Below the pieces are notes generated by a model, which saw nothing but the letters and a program-made list of their open reading frames with translations, was not told where the DNA came from and made no database searches. 64,000 nt of DNA, taken from NCBI GenBank assembly GCA_016124735.1, contig WGMZ01000038.1, forward strand, positions 16,643 through 80,642. The letters run 5' to 3'. Below, in pieces: positions 26,423-34,958 of the stretch (positions within the stretch are counted from its first letter, which is position 1; the number at the start of each line of letters is the position of its first letter). The translations under genes were made by a program, and so were the position numbers. The DNA is from Bacteroidota bacterium (lineage in GTDB: Bacteria; Bacteroidota; Bacteroidia; UBA8524).

Positions 26423-27251
26423 CCTCCTTTCTTGTATCCTCTTCCAATCCTAATATTTCATCTTTCATGAGATTTTGGACGATATAAACAGACCTCAATT
26501 GAGTAAAATCTGTCGCCAGTGAAAGTTCAATATCATAGAAATTATTGCCGGGTTCCAGATGGATACTCTCAATGGTTCCGATAGGAATATTTTCGGGGTA
26601 ATATTCGGTATATCCGGAAGTGTATACTTTCTGACCCACATTCACGGGAACAAACTGGTTCACCGTAGTCAGTTGGGCCCGTTTAAAGGATTCACCATTC
26701 CACATCACCGTTCCAAAATAGATTGAGGTATCAATCTTTGGAGATATTTTGGTATTTCTGTTCAAGAGGCTCATTACTGTACAGAAATGATCCGAAACTT
26801 CTACTACCACTCCTACCACCCCTGAATCGCAAATTACTCCCTGATCCTTTCGCACACCATGCCGCGAGCCGCGATTGAGCGTAATATAATTGTATTTTTT
26901 ATCGACCGAATTGTTTATTACCTGCGCATCAATGTACTGGTATTGTTGCTTGTAAATGGAATCATCCACCTGTACGGCAGAAATCGTATCCACATAATAC
27001 GAATCGCGCATCCGGTTTTTAAGCATGGCATTTTCGGCGAGCAAGGCTTCATTTTCATCTTTTAGATGGAAATAATCTCTGATTCCGCTCACAAGGGTGA
27101 AAAGTTCCCCGGAAATATTGTTCGCCGAATTAATGAATGCAGAACGCTGATAGCGGTTATTGCTTATGAGAATAAAAACCGAGAAAGCAAAAAATAACAG
27201 GAATACAAAAAAGACATAGTAACGCTGAATGAAAATAATTAGGTTACGCAT
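26406..27251 (-). CDS. mreC: Rod-shape determining protein MreC
   Basis: 281 residues: a short N-terminal cytoplasmic tail, one membrane helix (YYVFFVFLLFFAFSVFILIS), a coiled coil (LKDENEALLAENAMLKNRM), then the periplasmic beta-domain with GSRHGVRKDQGVICDSGVVGVVVEV, typical of MreC. It connects MreB to the periplasmic peptidoglycan synthases. It begins 11 bp after mreB. Confidence 0.95.
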   Translation of the reverse strand: MRNLIIFIQRYYVFFVFLLFFAFSVFILISNNRYQRSAFINSANNISGELFTLVSGIRDYFHLKDENEALLAENAMLKNRMRDSYYVDTISAVQVDDSIYKQQYQYIDAQVINNSVDKKYNYITLNRGSRHGVRKDQGVICDSGVVGVVVEVSDHFCTVMSLLNRNTKISPKIDTSIYFGTVMWNGESFKRAQLTTVNQFVPVNVGQKVYTSGYTEYYPENIPIGTIESIHLEPGNNFYDIELSLATDFTQLRSVYIVQNLMKDEILGLEEDTRKEDENAP

Positions 27252-27262
27252 GTGCTTCTAAA

Positions 27263-28285
27263 TCATGTCATGAGGAATTTGAAATTATGGATGTTTTTCA
27301 ACGCAATACCTGTACCACGCACTACTGCTCTAAGGGGATCATCGGCCACATAAACCGGCAACTTTGTTTTGGCTGAAATTCGTTTATCCAATCCTCTCAG
27401 CAAAGCTCCACCCCCAGTCAGATACAGACCTGTTTGATAAATATCAGCAGATAATTCGGGAGGCGTCAATTCCAATGCACGCAGGATGGCTTCTTCTATT
27501 TTAGAGATGGATTTATCCAGAGCCAATGCAATTTCTGAATAGGAAACTGTAATTTGTTTCGGAATTCCTGTCATGAGATCGCGACCGTTTACTGCATAAT
27601 CTTCCGGAGGATTATCCAAATCAGGCAAGGCCGCTCCCACTTCAATCTTGATTCTTTCAGCCGAACGCTCGCCAATCAACAGGTTGTGTTGACGACGCAT
27701 GTATTCCAGAATATCCAGGGTAAATTCATCCCCAGCCACACGAATGGATTCATCGCAAACAATACCGCCCAGGGCTATAACTGCAATTTCCGTTGTACCG
27801 CCGCCTATGTCGATGATCATGTTACCCATCGGTTCACTTACATCGATACCGATACCGATAGCTGCCGCCATCGGCTCGTGGATAAGGTATACTTCTTTGG
27901 AACCTGCACGCTCTGCCGAATCGCGAACGGCACGTTTTTCTACTTCTGTAATTCCGGATGGGATACAAATTACCATCCGAAGCTGCGGGGAAAATAGTCG
28001 TTTACCGGGATTGATCATGCGGATCATTCCACGAATCATCTGCTCTGCTGCGTTAAAATCAGCAATTACACCATCTTTAAGCGGACGAATGGTTTTGATG
28101 TCTTCATGCACTTTCCCGTGCATTTGCATGGCCTGATGACCAATAGCAATAACCTGATTGGTGGTTCTGTTAATCGCAATGATGGACGGCTGATCCACTA
28201 CTACTTTGTCTTTATGAATGATTAACGTGTTGGCGGTTCCCAAATCTATCGCCAACTCCTGCACCAAAAAATTGAACATTCCCAT
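27263..28285 (-). CDS. mreB: Rod-shape determining actin-like protein MreB
   Basis: 340 residues of the actin/Hsp70 ATPase fold: phosphate 1 motif AIDLGTANTLI, phosphate 2 motif MIIDIGGGTTEIAVIALGGIV and adenosine motif LYLTGGGALLRGLDK. The N-terminal MGMFNFLVQE forms the membrane-binding helix. MreB filaments direct side-wall synthesis. A 158-bp structured gap containing a long inverted repeat separates it from purH upstream, so it may also have its own promoter. Confidence 0.97.
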   Translation of the reverse strand: MGMFNFLVQELAIDLGTANTLIIHKDKVVVDQPSIIAINRTTNQVIAIGHQAMQMHGKVHEDIKTIRPLKDGVIADFNAAEQMIRGMIRMINPGKRLFSPQLRMVICIPSGITEVEKRAVRDSAERAGSKEVYLIHEPMAAAIGIGIDVSEPMGNMIIDIGGGTTEIAVIALGGIVCDESIRVAGDEFTLDILEYMRRQHNLLIGERSAERIKIEVGAALPDLDNPPEDYAVNGRDLMTGIPKQITVSYSEIALALDKSISKIEEAILRALELTPPELSADIYQTGLYLTGGGALLRGLDKRISAKTKLPVYVADDPLRAVVRGTGIALKNIHNFKFLMT

Positions 28286-28334
28286 TATCCGTTCCCCAGT
28301 AAAATGAAGGTCTACCTATATTTCCCGCAAAATA

Positions 28335-28417
28335 CCAATAGTTTACAATCTAATTCCACTGCCCGTGGATTTTTTTTCACGATTTAAAAGGAAATCCCCA
28401 TGGATGTAAACTACTGG
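28335..28417. repeat. Long interrupted inverted repeat in the purH-mreB gap
   Basis: CCAATAGTTTACA (28335-28347) and TGTAAACTACTGG (28405-28417) are complementary except for one mismatch and enclose 57 nt. Inside them lie a smaller hairpin (CCAC/GTGG, 28356-28368) and a further GGATTT/AAATCC pair. On the transcribed minus strand this would fold as a multi-branched leader before mreB. No known riboswitch class is recognised. Confidence 0.55.
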
Positions 28418-28443
28418 GTAGGCCAAAACCGACCACTGAAAGT

Positions 28444-29946
28444 TTAGTGGCGGAAATGACGCTGACCAGTCAGCACCATAACCAATTCATTTTTAACACA
28501 ATAATCGATCGAATCCTGATCGCGAATTGAACCTCCCGGTTGGATGAAGGCAACGATTCCTGCCTCATCTCCGAGTTTCACGCAATCGTCAAAAGGAAAG
28601 AATGCATCCGATGCCATCACGGCACCTTTAAGGTCAAATTCAAATTGCTTCGCCTTATCAACCGCATGGCGCAATGCATCGATCCGACTGGTTTGTCCAC
28701 AGCCTTTTCCCACCAATTGTTTGTTTTTAATCAATGCAATCGCATTTGATTTCAAGTGTTTGCAAACAATATTGGCGAATTCAAGATCGCTTCTTTCTGC
28801 CTTCGATGAGGTACGTGCACCCACTTCTTTCCAATCCTGATAATTACCCACATCGCTGCGCTGTATCAGGGTACCATTGAGCATGGAACGGTATTGCATC
28901 CCGGGTTCCAGATTCTTTTTCTGAAGAAGAATGATACGGTTTTTTTTGCTTTTCAATAGTTGCAAAGCTTCCTCTTCGTATGATGGAGCAATCAAAACTT
29001 CGAAAAAGATTTCGTTGATTGCATTCGCGGTAGCCACATCAACTTTTTCATTGGTTATCAGAACTCCTCCGAATGCAGACTCCGGATCTCCGGCCAATGC
29101 CGCATCCCAGCTATCTTTTACCGTAGCTCTTTGTGCTATTCCACAAACATTGGTATGCTTGAAAATAGCAAAAGTGGTGGTAGAAAATTCGGCAATGAGT
29201 TGCAGCGCTGCATCCACATCTACCAGGTTGTTATAAGACAATTCTTTGCCGTTTAACTGGTCGAACAACTCGCTGAGATCGCCGAAATAGCCAGAATCCT
29301 GATGCGGATTTTCTCCGTAACGCAGACTTCTCTTGTTGCGAAGTGGACGGAACACATCCCCATTAAAATAATTGTTGATGGCGATGTCGTAATTCATCAC
29401 AACCTCAAACGCTTTGGCAGCAAATTCTTTGCGCTGCTCCAAATACGTCATTCCTTTTTGCTCCTTCAACAAAGCGAGTAGAGCGGGGTAATCATTTTTA
29501 TCAGCCAACACGAGCAAATCCCGGAAATTCTTCGCCGCAGCGCGAATCATGGATGGACCGCCAATATCAATCTTTTCAATAATCGCAGCCTCTTCAGACG
29601 TGTTTGCCAACGTTTCTTCAAAGGGATAGAGGTCCACAATAACCAAATCCAATTCCGGAATTTCGTACTGCTTCATCTCCTGCAAATCACTCTCCACATA
29701 ACGACGACCTAGAATACCTCCAAATACGGATGGATGAAGTGTTTTAACACGTCCACCCAAAATAGATGGGTAACCCGTCACCGATTCCACCGCAATGCAG
29801 GGTATGTTCAAATTCTCCAAATAGGTTTGCGTTCCCCCGGTAGAATAAATGCTTACTCCCTGGGCATGCAGTTCCTTTGCAATTTCATCCAGTCCGTCTT
29901 TGTAAAAGACAGATATAAGTGCTGATCCAATCCGTTTTTCGTTCAT
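28444..29946 (-). CDS. purH: Bifunctional AICAR transformylase / IMP cyclohydrolase
   Basis: 500 residues from the ATG at 29946, which overlaps the rnc stop as ATGA; the ORF-track start lies upstream inside rnc. The N-terminal MGS-like cyclohydrolase domain has [19 protein letters not shown] and [15 protein letters not shown]. The C-terminal transformylase has [24 protein letters not shown] and AFGGVLITN. It carries out the last two steps of IMP synthesis. Confidence 0.96.
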   Translation of the reverse strand: MNEKRIGSALISVFYKDGLDEIAKELHAQGVSIYSTGGTQTYLENLNIPCIAVESVTGYPSILGGRVKTLHPSVFGGILGRRYVESDLQEMKQYEIPELDLVIVDLYPFEETLANTSEEAAIIEKIDIGGPSMIRAAAKNFRDLLVLADKNDYPALLALLKEQKGMTYLEQRKEFAAKAFEVVMNYDIAINNYFNGDVFRPLRNKRSLRYGENPHQDSGYFGDLSELFDQLNGKELSYNNLVDVDAALQLIAEFSTTTFAIFKHTNVCGIAQRATVKDSWDAALAGDPESAFGGVLITNEKVDVATANAINEIFFEVLIAPSYEEEALQLLKSKKNRIILLQKKNLEPGMQYRSMLNGTLIQRSDVGNYQDWKEVGARTSSKAERSDLEFANIVCKHLKSNAIALIKNKQLVGKGCGQTSRIDALRHAVDKAKQFEFDLKGAVMASDAFFPFDDCVKLGDEAGIVAFIQPGGSIRDQDSIDYCVKNELVMVLTGQRHFRH

Positions 29947-30695
29947 GATGTAATTATTTTCAGTTGGAGGCAAGCCTTTCTAGCTGCCTCCTGTTCTGCT
30001 TTTTTCTTTGAAAATTCCTCGCCCCGGCCCAATTCCTCTCCATCCACCTTCACGCTCATCACATAGGTGCGAGCCCTTCCTTTTTGCTTTTCTTCAACCA
30101 TCTCAAAGGCTACCTCCTTTTTCATCTTTTGCGACCATTCAATCAGCCGGCTTTTGAAATTGAGCTCAACATTTGCCAGTTCGTCAATATCCAGGTAATT
30201 CTTAAGTACCTTCTTTAAAATGTATTTACGGGTAAATCTATAGCCTTTATCCAAATAAATTGCACCGAGTAATGCCTCTAAGGCATTGCCGCTCAGTGAT
30301 CTCATTACCTGTCGGTTGTTGCCCAACCCTTTGCCGTACTGAATCATCTCGTCGATTCCCATTTTAACAGCCAGTTCTCCGAGCATAGCGCGACTTACGA
30401 TCTTTGCTCTTGTTTCTGTAAGGAATCCCTCGCCTCTGTTTGGATAGGTTAGGAAAAGTATCTCGGCTACTACGCAATCCAACACAGCATCTCCCAGGTA
30501 TTCGAGCCGTTCATTGCTAAGCACGCCCTCCTCCTCTGCAAGATGCTGATTAACATACGAATTATGACGAAATGCCTGCTCGTATAGTGCATAATTACCA
30601 GGCGTAAAACCCAGTAAATGTTTTAGATTTTTTAATTTGGGGTTTGTTGTTTTATTGCTCTTGCCGAATAGTCGATTCAGGATAGCCGATTTCAA
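29943..30695 (-). CDS. rnc: Ribonuclease III
   Basis: 250 residues. The catalytic domain has the RNase III signature NERLEYLGDAVLD and the second acidic site LEALLGAIYLDKGY. A C-terminal double-stranded RNA-binding domain (ELNFKSRLIEWSQKMKKEVAFEM to GRGEEFSKKKAEQEAARKACLQL) follows. It processes rRNA and structured transcripts. Position between fabF and purH is usual in Bacteroidota; spacing to fabF is 11 bp. Confidence 0.96.
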   Translation of the reverse strand: MKSAILNRLFGKSNKTTNPKLKNLKHLLGFTPGNYALYEQAFRHNSYVNQHLAEEEGVLSNERLEYLGDAVLDCVVAEILFLTYPNRGEGFLTETRAKIVSRAMLGELAVKMGIDEMIQYGKGLGNNRQVMRSLSGNALEALLGAIYLDKGYRFTRKYILKKVLKNYLDIDELANVELNFKSRLIEWSQKMKKEVAFEMVEEKQKGRARTYVMSVKVDGEELGRGEEFSKKKAEQEAARKACLQLKIITS

Positions 30696-30706
30696 AACAA
30701 AGGCTT

Positions 30707-31954
30707 TTAATCGATTTTACGGAAGATAACAGAAACATTATGTCCTCCGAAACCGAAGGTATTGCTCAATACTGCCCGAACCTCTCTGTGTTGTGCCTTA
30801 TTGAATGTGAAATTCAATTTCGGATCAAATTCAGGATCATCGGTAAAGTGATTGATCGTTGGAGGGATAACTTGATTTTGAATGGCCAGAATACCCGCCA
30901 ATGCCTCTACAGCTCCGGCAGCACCCAATAAATGGCCTGTCATGGACTTTGTAGAGCTGATATTCAGTTTGTAAGCCTGTTCGCCAAATACATTTTGAAT
31001 AGCCTTGGATTCACTAATATCGCCCAAAGGTGTTGAGGTGCCATGTACGTTTACATAGTCAATATCAGAAGCTTCCATTCCTGCATCCTTCAGCGCATTT
31101 TGCATTACCATCGTGGCTCCCAATCCATCCGGATGTGGTGCCGTGATATGGTATGCATCAGCAGAGAGTCCGCCACCGGCAAGCTCTGCATAAATCTTTG
31201 CTCCACGTGCCTTCGCATGTTCGTATTCTTCCAATACAAGGCAAGCAGCTCCTTCACCCAATACAAAACCATCCCTGTCCAAATCAAATGGCCGGGACGC
31301 CGTTTTGAAGTCATCGTTTCTTTCGGATAAGGCTTTCATGGCATTGAAGCCGCCCATGGCTGCTTCATTCACACAAGCTTCAGAGCCTCCGGAAACAATC
31401 ACATCCGCCATTCCCAGACGGATATAGTTAAAGGCATCTACAATGGCATTATTGGAAGATGCACAAGCAGAAACGGTGGTGAAATTCGGACCGCGGAAAC
31501 CATATTTAATAGATATATAGCCCCCGGCAATATCAGAAATCATCTTTGGAATAAAGAAAGGATTGAATCGGGGAGTTCCATCCCCCTGAGCAAAATTAAT
31601 TGCCTCGTCCAGAAAACTTCTTAATCCTCCAATTCCTGATCCCCAAATCACTCCAACACGATTTTGATCCACCCCTTCAGCAATCCCCGCATCTTTTACG
31701 GCTTCTTCAGCCACTACCAAAGCATAATGAGTATACGGATCCATCTTCCGGGCTTCTTTCCGGTCGATGTAATCCTGTACATCAAAATCTTTTACCTCGC
31801 AGGCGAATTGAGTACGAAATTTACTCGCATCAAACTTGGTAATCAAGTTAGCGCCGCTTACACCATTAGTGAGACCGTTCCAGTATTCTGAAACATTGTT
31901 CCCTATTGGTGTAAGGGCACCTAAACCAGTAACAACAACTCTTCTAAGTTGCAT
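30707..31954 (-). CDS. fabF: 3-oxoacyl-ACP synthase II
   Basis: 415 residues, thiolase fold. The Cys-His-His triad is visible: TVSACASSNNAI, VHGTSTPLGD and SMTGHLLGAAGAVEA. The C-terminal NTFGFGGHNVSVIFRK is also conserved. It elongates acyl-ACP with malonyl-ACP in fatty-acid synthesis and is temperature-sensitive in many bacteria. It follows acpP by 13 bp in the same operon. Confidence 0.97.
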   Translation of the reverse strand: MQLRRVVVTGLGALTPIGNNVSEYWNGLTNGVSGANLITKFDASKFRTQFACEVKDFDVQDYIDRKEARKMDPYTHYALVVAEEAVKDAGIAEGVDQNRVGVIWGSGIGGLRSFLDEAINFAQGDGTPRFNPFFIPKMISDIAGGYISIKYGFRGPNFTTVSACASSNNAIVDAFNYIRLGMADVIVSGGSEACVNEAAMGGFNAMKALSERNDDFKTASRPFDLDRDGFVLGEGAACLVLEEYEHAKARGAKIYAELAGGGLSADAYHITAPHPDGLGATMVMQNALKDAGMEASDIDYVNVHGTSTPLGDISESKAIQNVFGEQAYKLNISSTKSMTGHLLGAAGAVEALAGILAIQNQVIPPTINHFTDDPEFDPKLNFTFNKAQHREVRAVLSNTFGFGGHNVSVIFRKID

Positions 31955-31967
31955 ACAGGATACCTAA

Positions 31968-32204
31968 TTACTTCGCGTTTTGTTCGATATAGGAAATTGC
32001 TTGACCTACCGTGCCGATTTTTTCAGCTTGGTCGTCCGGAATTGCAATATTGAATTCTTTTTCGAATTCCATAATCAATTCAACGGTGTCTAAAGAGTCA
32101 GCTCCCAAATCATTCGTGAAGCTTGCCTCCGTTGTTACTTCGCTTTCTTCAACACCGAGTTTATCGATGATGATAGATTTTACTCTAGATGAAATATCAG
32201 ACAT
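31968..32204 (-). CDS. acpP: Acyl carrier protein
   Basis: 78 residues from the ATG at 32204; the ORF-track version has an extra 11 residues from a non-standard upstream start. The phosphopantetheine Ser is in [21 protein letters not shown]. Four-helix acidic carrier of fatty-acid synthesis. It heads the acpP-fabF-rnc operon and is divergent from the IPExxxVDY gene. Confidence 0.97.
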   Translation of the reverse strand: MSDISSRVKSIIIDKLGVEESEVTTEASFTNDLGADSLDTVELIMEFEKEFNIAIPDDQAEKIGTVGQAISYIEQNAK

Positions 32205-32313
32205 TTGTTCGGTTTTTTTATTGGGTGCAAATAACAACCTTTTAGCGCTAAATCACAAACAAAAAGTTTTCCCGGCTATTCTTGTAACTTGCGCGGGGCA
32301 TAAGGCCTTCGAG

Positions 32314-32739
32314 GTGAAAAGGACTACACTGGAAATAGAACCCGACTACAATTTTAAGCTTATTGCCATGGTCAACACATTGCCTGCATATACCCTGGGG
32401 TGGTGGCTGGAGCAAAAGTTTAAGATTCCTTTAAAGATGGATAAAGATTTGGAACTTATTTTGAGGAAAGGTAGTGCAGAAAGCAATTTCCCGGTCTATT
32501 GCAATACCAATGAAGAGGATATTTACCAGCGTTGGATTCTGGTGGGGAATAAATCTGGAAATGGCTTCTTAATTCCAGAACAAAAAGTGGTAGACTATTA
32601 TTTGAAACTTGAAGGAGAAATAGAACGAAACTATTACCTTAGTGTTTTAAATACACTTAAAGAAATCCCTGGAATGCAGCATTACTTCGACGTTAAACCG
32701 GAAACACTTAAATCAAGAATAAATCTCAGCGAACTGTGA
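32314..32739 (+). CDS. IPExxxVDY family protein (GTG start)
   Basis: 141 residues. The ORF-track reading begins far upstream, antisense to acpP; the real start is most likely GTG at 32314, because the family usually begins with K-x-T-x-L-x-I-E just before EPDYNFKLIAMV. The name-giving motif is FLIPEQKVVDYYL. It is found only in Bacteroidota, next to acpP/pyk, and its function is not known. It overlaps pyk by 4 bp (GTGA), so it is co-translated with pyruvate kinase. Confidence 0.82.
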   Translation: MKRTTLEIEPDYNFKLIAMVNTLPAYTLGWWLEQKFKIPLKMDKDLELILRKGSAESNFPVYCNTNEEDIYQRWILVGNKSGNGFLIPEQKVVDYYLKLEGEIERNYYLSVLNTLKEIPGMQHYFDVKPETLKSRINLSEL

Positions 32740-34172
32740 GTTATAAATCGAATTTCAACAAAACAAAAATCGTGGCAACCATTGGACCAGCCACGTCTTC
32801 TTACGAAATCCTAAAAGAAATCATTGAAACAGGTGTCGATGTATGCCGGATCAATGGCTCGCATGGGAAGCACGAAGATCATATTCAGGTAATTGAAAAC
32901 GTACGTAAAATCAATGCAGAGCTTCGCTCAAATGTGTGCATCCTTTTTGACCTGCAGGGTCCAAAACTCCGCATCGGAGAGGTTGAAAACAATGCAATCG
33001 AACTGAAACGTGGAAATGAAATCCTGTTGACTTCGGAAAAATGCATTGGCACAGCCGAAAAGATTTTTGTGAGCTATGATAAGCTGGCAAAAGATGTAAA
33101 ACCTGGAGAAAAAGTCTTGCTGGATGATGGAAAACTGGAATTGGTTTTCGAAGAAATTGTAGATGATCACACCGTAAAAGCACGGGTGATCCATGGTGGA
33201 GTTCTTTCCTCAAAAAAAGGTTTTAACCTTCCCAACTCAGATTTATCCATCCCTGCATTGACAGAGAAAGATTACGTCGATTTGGAATTCGCTTTGCAAA
33301 ATGAAGTGGAATGGGTCGGTCTTTCTTTTGTAAGAAAAGCAGATGACATCAGGCTGCTAAGAAAAATCATGAAAGAGCAGGATGCATACTCCCGCATCAT
33401 CGCTAAAATCGAAAAACCGGAGGCGGTCAAAAATATAGATGAAATCCTTGACGTAACAGACGGCATCATGGTGGCTCGTGGCGATTTGGGAGTGGAACTA
33501 CCGATGGAAGAGGTTCCTATAATCCAAAAAGAAATAGTGAAAAAATGCATTATTGCGAGCAAACCCGTCATCATTGCAACCCAGATGATGGAAAGCATGA
33601 TTCAGAGTCCAACACCTACACGCGCAGAAGCAAATGATGTGGCCAATGCGGTAATGGATGGAGCGGATGCCGTTATGCTAAGTGCCGAAACTTCGGTAGG
33701 AGCCTACCCGCTGAAAGTTGTGCAAGCCATGGAGCGCATCGTTCGGAATGTCGAATCGAGAGGAGATGTTTATTACAAAGGTCAAAGACCAAGCGAAAAC
33801 TCCGAAACCTTCCTCTCGGATGAGGTCTGTTTTACAGCCGTTCGCATGTCATCTCACCTGAAGGCCAGGGCCATTGTCTCCATGACTCGTTCAGGGTACA
33901 CTGGTTTCAAAATTGCCAGTTTCCGCCCGGAAGCCAACATTTTCATTTTTACTAATAATCTTCCCCTGCTCAACACCCTCAATCTTGTTTGGGGAGTGCG
34001 TGGCTTCTTCTACGATAAATATTCCTCCACTGATGAAACCTTTAATGATGTACTGGAAATATTGAGGGAAAATGATTTTGTGTTTAAAGATGATATTGTC
34101 ATCAACACAGCCAGCATGCCGATTCATAAAAAGTCGCGTACCAATGCGATTAAAGTGAGTAAGGTAGATTGA
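32736..34172 (+). CDS. pyk: Pyruvate kinase
   Basis: 478 residues from a GTG start that overlaps the previous stop codon. Landmarks are KIVATIGPATSS at the N-terminus, RINGSHG, the catalytic stretch IIAKIEKPEAVKNIDEIL with the active Lys, then VARGDLGVELP and TQMMESMIQSPTPTRAEANDVANAV. The C-terminal domain holds AIVSMTRSGYTGFKIASFRP. It converts phosphoenolpyruvate and ADP to pyruvate and ATP. Confidence 0.96.
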   Translation: MSYKSNFNKTKIVATIGPATSSYEILKEIIETGVDVCRINGSHGKHEDHIQVIENVRKINAELRSNVCILFDLQGPKLRIGEVENNAIELKRGNEILLTSEKCIGTAEKIFVSYDKLAKDVKPGEKVLLDDGKLELVFEEIVDDHTVKARVIHGGVLSSKKGFNLPNSDLSIPALTEKDYVDLEFALQNEVEWVGLSFVRKADDIRLLRKIMKEQDAYSRIIAKIEKPEAVKNIDEILDVTDGIMVARGDLGVELPMEEVPIIQKEIVKKCIIASKPVIIATQMMESMIQSPTPTRAEANDVANAVMDGADAVMLSAETSVGAYPLKVVQAMERIVRNVESRGDVYYKGQRPSENSETFLSDEVCFTAVRMSSHLKARAIVSMTRSGYTGFKIASFRPEANIFIFTNNLPLLNTLNLVWGVRGFFYDKYSSTDETFNDVLEILRENDFVFKDDIVINTASMPIHKKSRTNAIKVSKVD

Positions 34173-34385
34173 TTTGACAACATACTTGTAAATTATGCTT
34201 CTTCATTCCTGGCAATGGAGCCGGAGCTACCATTGATGTTCCTCATTCAAATTTTGTTGCGGAGACACTAAGAAAATAGGCTGACGCGCAACGAAGACGC
34301 AGTGGATTTTGCTCGCTTAAATTCTGACTCACAACGCACTCCGCTCCACACTCTCGGCTTGGCCGAACATGAGGGCAATCATGCG

Positions 34386-34422
34386 GATTCTATTTAGAAT
34401 CATTCCAGTTTGGCTATCTTTG
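34386..34422 (+). promoter_or_regulatory. Palindrome plus -7 element (TATCTTTG) before the DUF2480 gene
   Basis: TATCTTTG at 34415-34422 is a consensus -7 element ending 4 nt before the ATG at 34427. The 16-bp palindrome GATTCTATTTAGAATC at 34386-34401 occupies the region where a -33 element would lie, and could be an operator. The rest of the 254-bp gap after pyk shows no gene. Confidence 0.5.
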
Positions 34423-34426
34423 CACT

Positions 34427-34939
34427 ATGGCTGAAGAAATCATCAACAGAGTTGCAAGTAGTCCTTTAATAACTATTAATCTGGAAGAGTATTATCCGGA
34501 AGGTGAACGGGTTCAATTTGATATGAAGAATCAGCTCTTTCAGGGATTGATATTGCGGGAGAAGGATTTTCGTGAGTTTGTTAAAACACACGATTGGTCG
34601 AGTTACGAGGGGAAATATGTTTCCGTCATCTGCTCAGCCGATGCCATTGTTCCAACCTGGGCGTACATGCTCGTTGCGCAAAAGCTTGGTAATACAGCGA
34701 AAGGCTTTGTATTTGGCGACTTGGAAGACCTGGAGAGTCACCTTTTCGCAGAATCTATGAAGGATTTTCATCCGGAAGAGTTTGAAGGGAAGCCGGTGGT
34801 AATTAAAGGGTGCTTCGATAAACCCATTCCGGTAAACGCCTATATGGAGATTACCCGAAGACTCAGTCCCTTTGTGAAAAGTCTGATGTACGGAGAGCCA
34901 TGTTCTACCGTTCCGATATTTAAAAGAAAAGCCGGCTAA
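34427..34939 (+). CDS. DUF2480 family protein
   Basis: 170 residues matching the Bacteroidota-restricted DUF2480 family: EEIINRVASSPLITINLEEYYPEGER at the start, FREFVKTHDWSSYEGKYVSVICSADAIVPTWAYML in the middle, and a Cys- and Gly-containing end (VVIKGCFDKPIPVNAYMEITRRLSPFVKSLMYGEPCSTVPIFKRK). The conserved Cys residues suggest metal or redox chemistry, and the family is often near Fe-S or phosphate metabolism genes; this is only suggestive. Function unknown. It has its own promoter and a terminator that overlaps its stop codon. Confidence 0.85.
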   Translation: MAEEIINRVASSPLITINLEEYYPEGERVQFDMKNQLFQGLILREKDFREFVKTHDWSSYEGKYVSVICSADAIVPTWAYMLVAQKLGNTAKGFVFGDLEDLESHLFAESMKDFHPEEFEGKPVVIKGCFDKPIPVNAYMEITRRLSPFVKSLMYGEPCSTVPIFKRKAG

Positions 34940-34953
34940 TACCGGCTTTTTTT
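34927..34953. terminator. Bidirectional terminator between DUF2480 and ftcD
   Basis: Stem AAAAGCCGG / CCGGCTTTT with a 6-nt loop and T-runs in both directions. It serves the two convergent genes and contains the DUF2480 stop codon. Confidence 0.85.
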
Positions 34954-34958
34954 ATGCT

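Noticed and set aside
27554-28136. Plus-strand ORFs of 147 and 145 aa
   Set aside because: Antisense shadows of mreB, which is highly conserved in the other frame.
32011-32313. First 101 codons of the 242-aa plus-strand ORF 32011..32739
   Set aside because: They run antisense through acpP and the divergent promoter region. The family start supports GTG at 32314.
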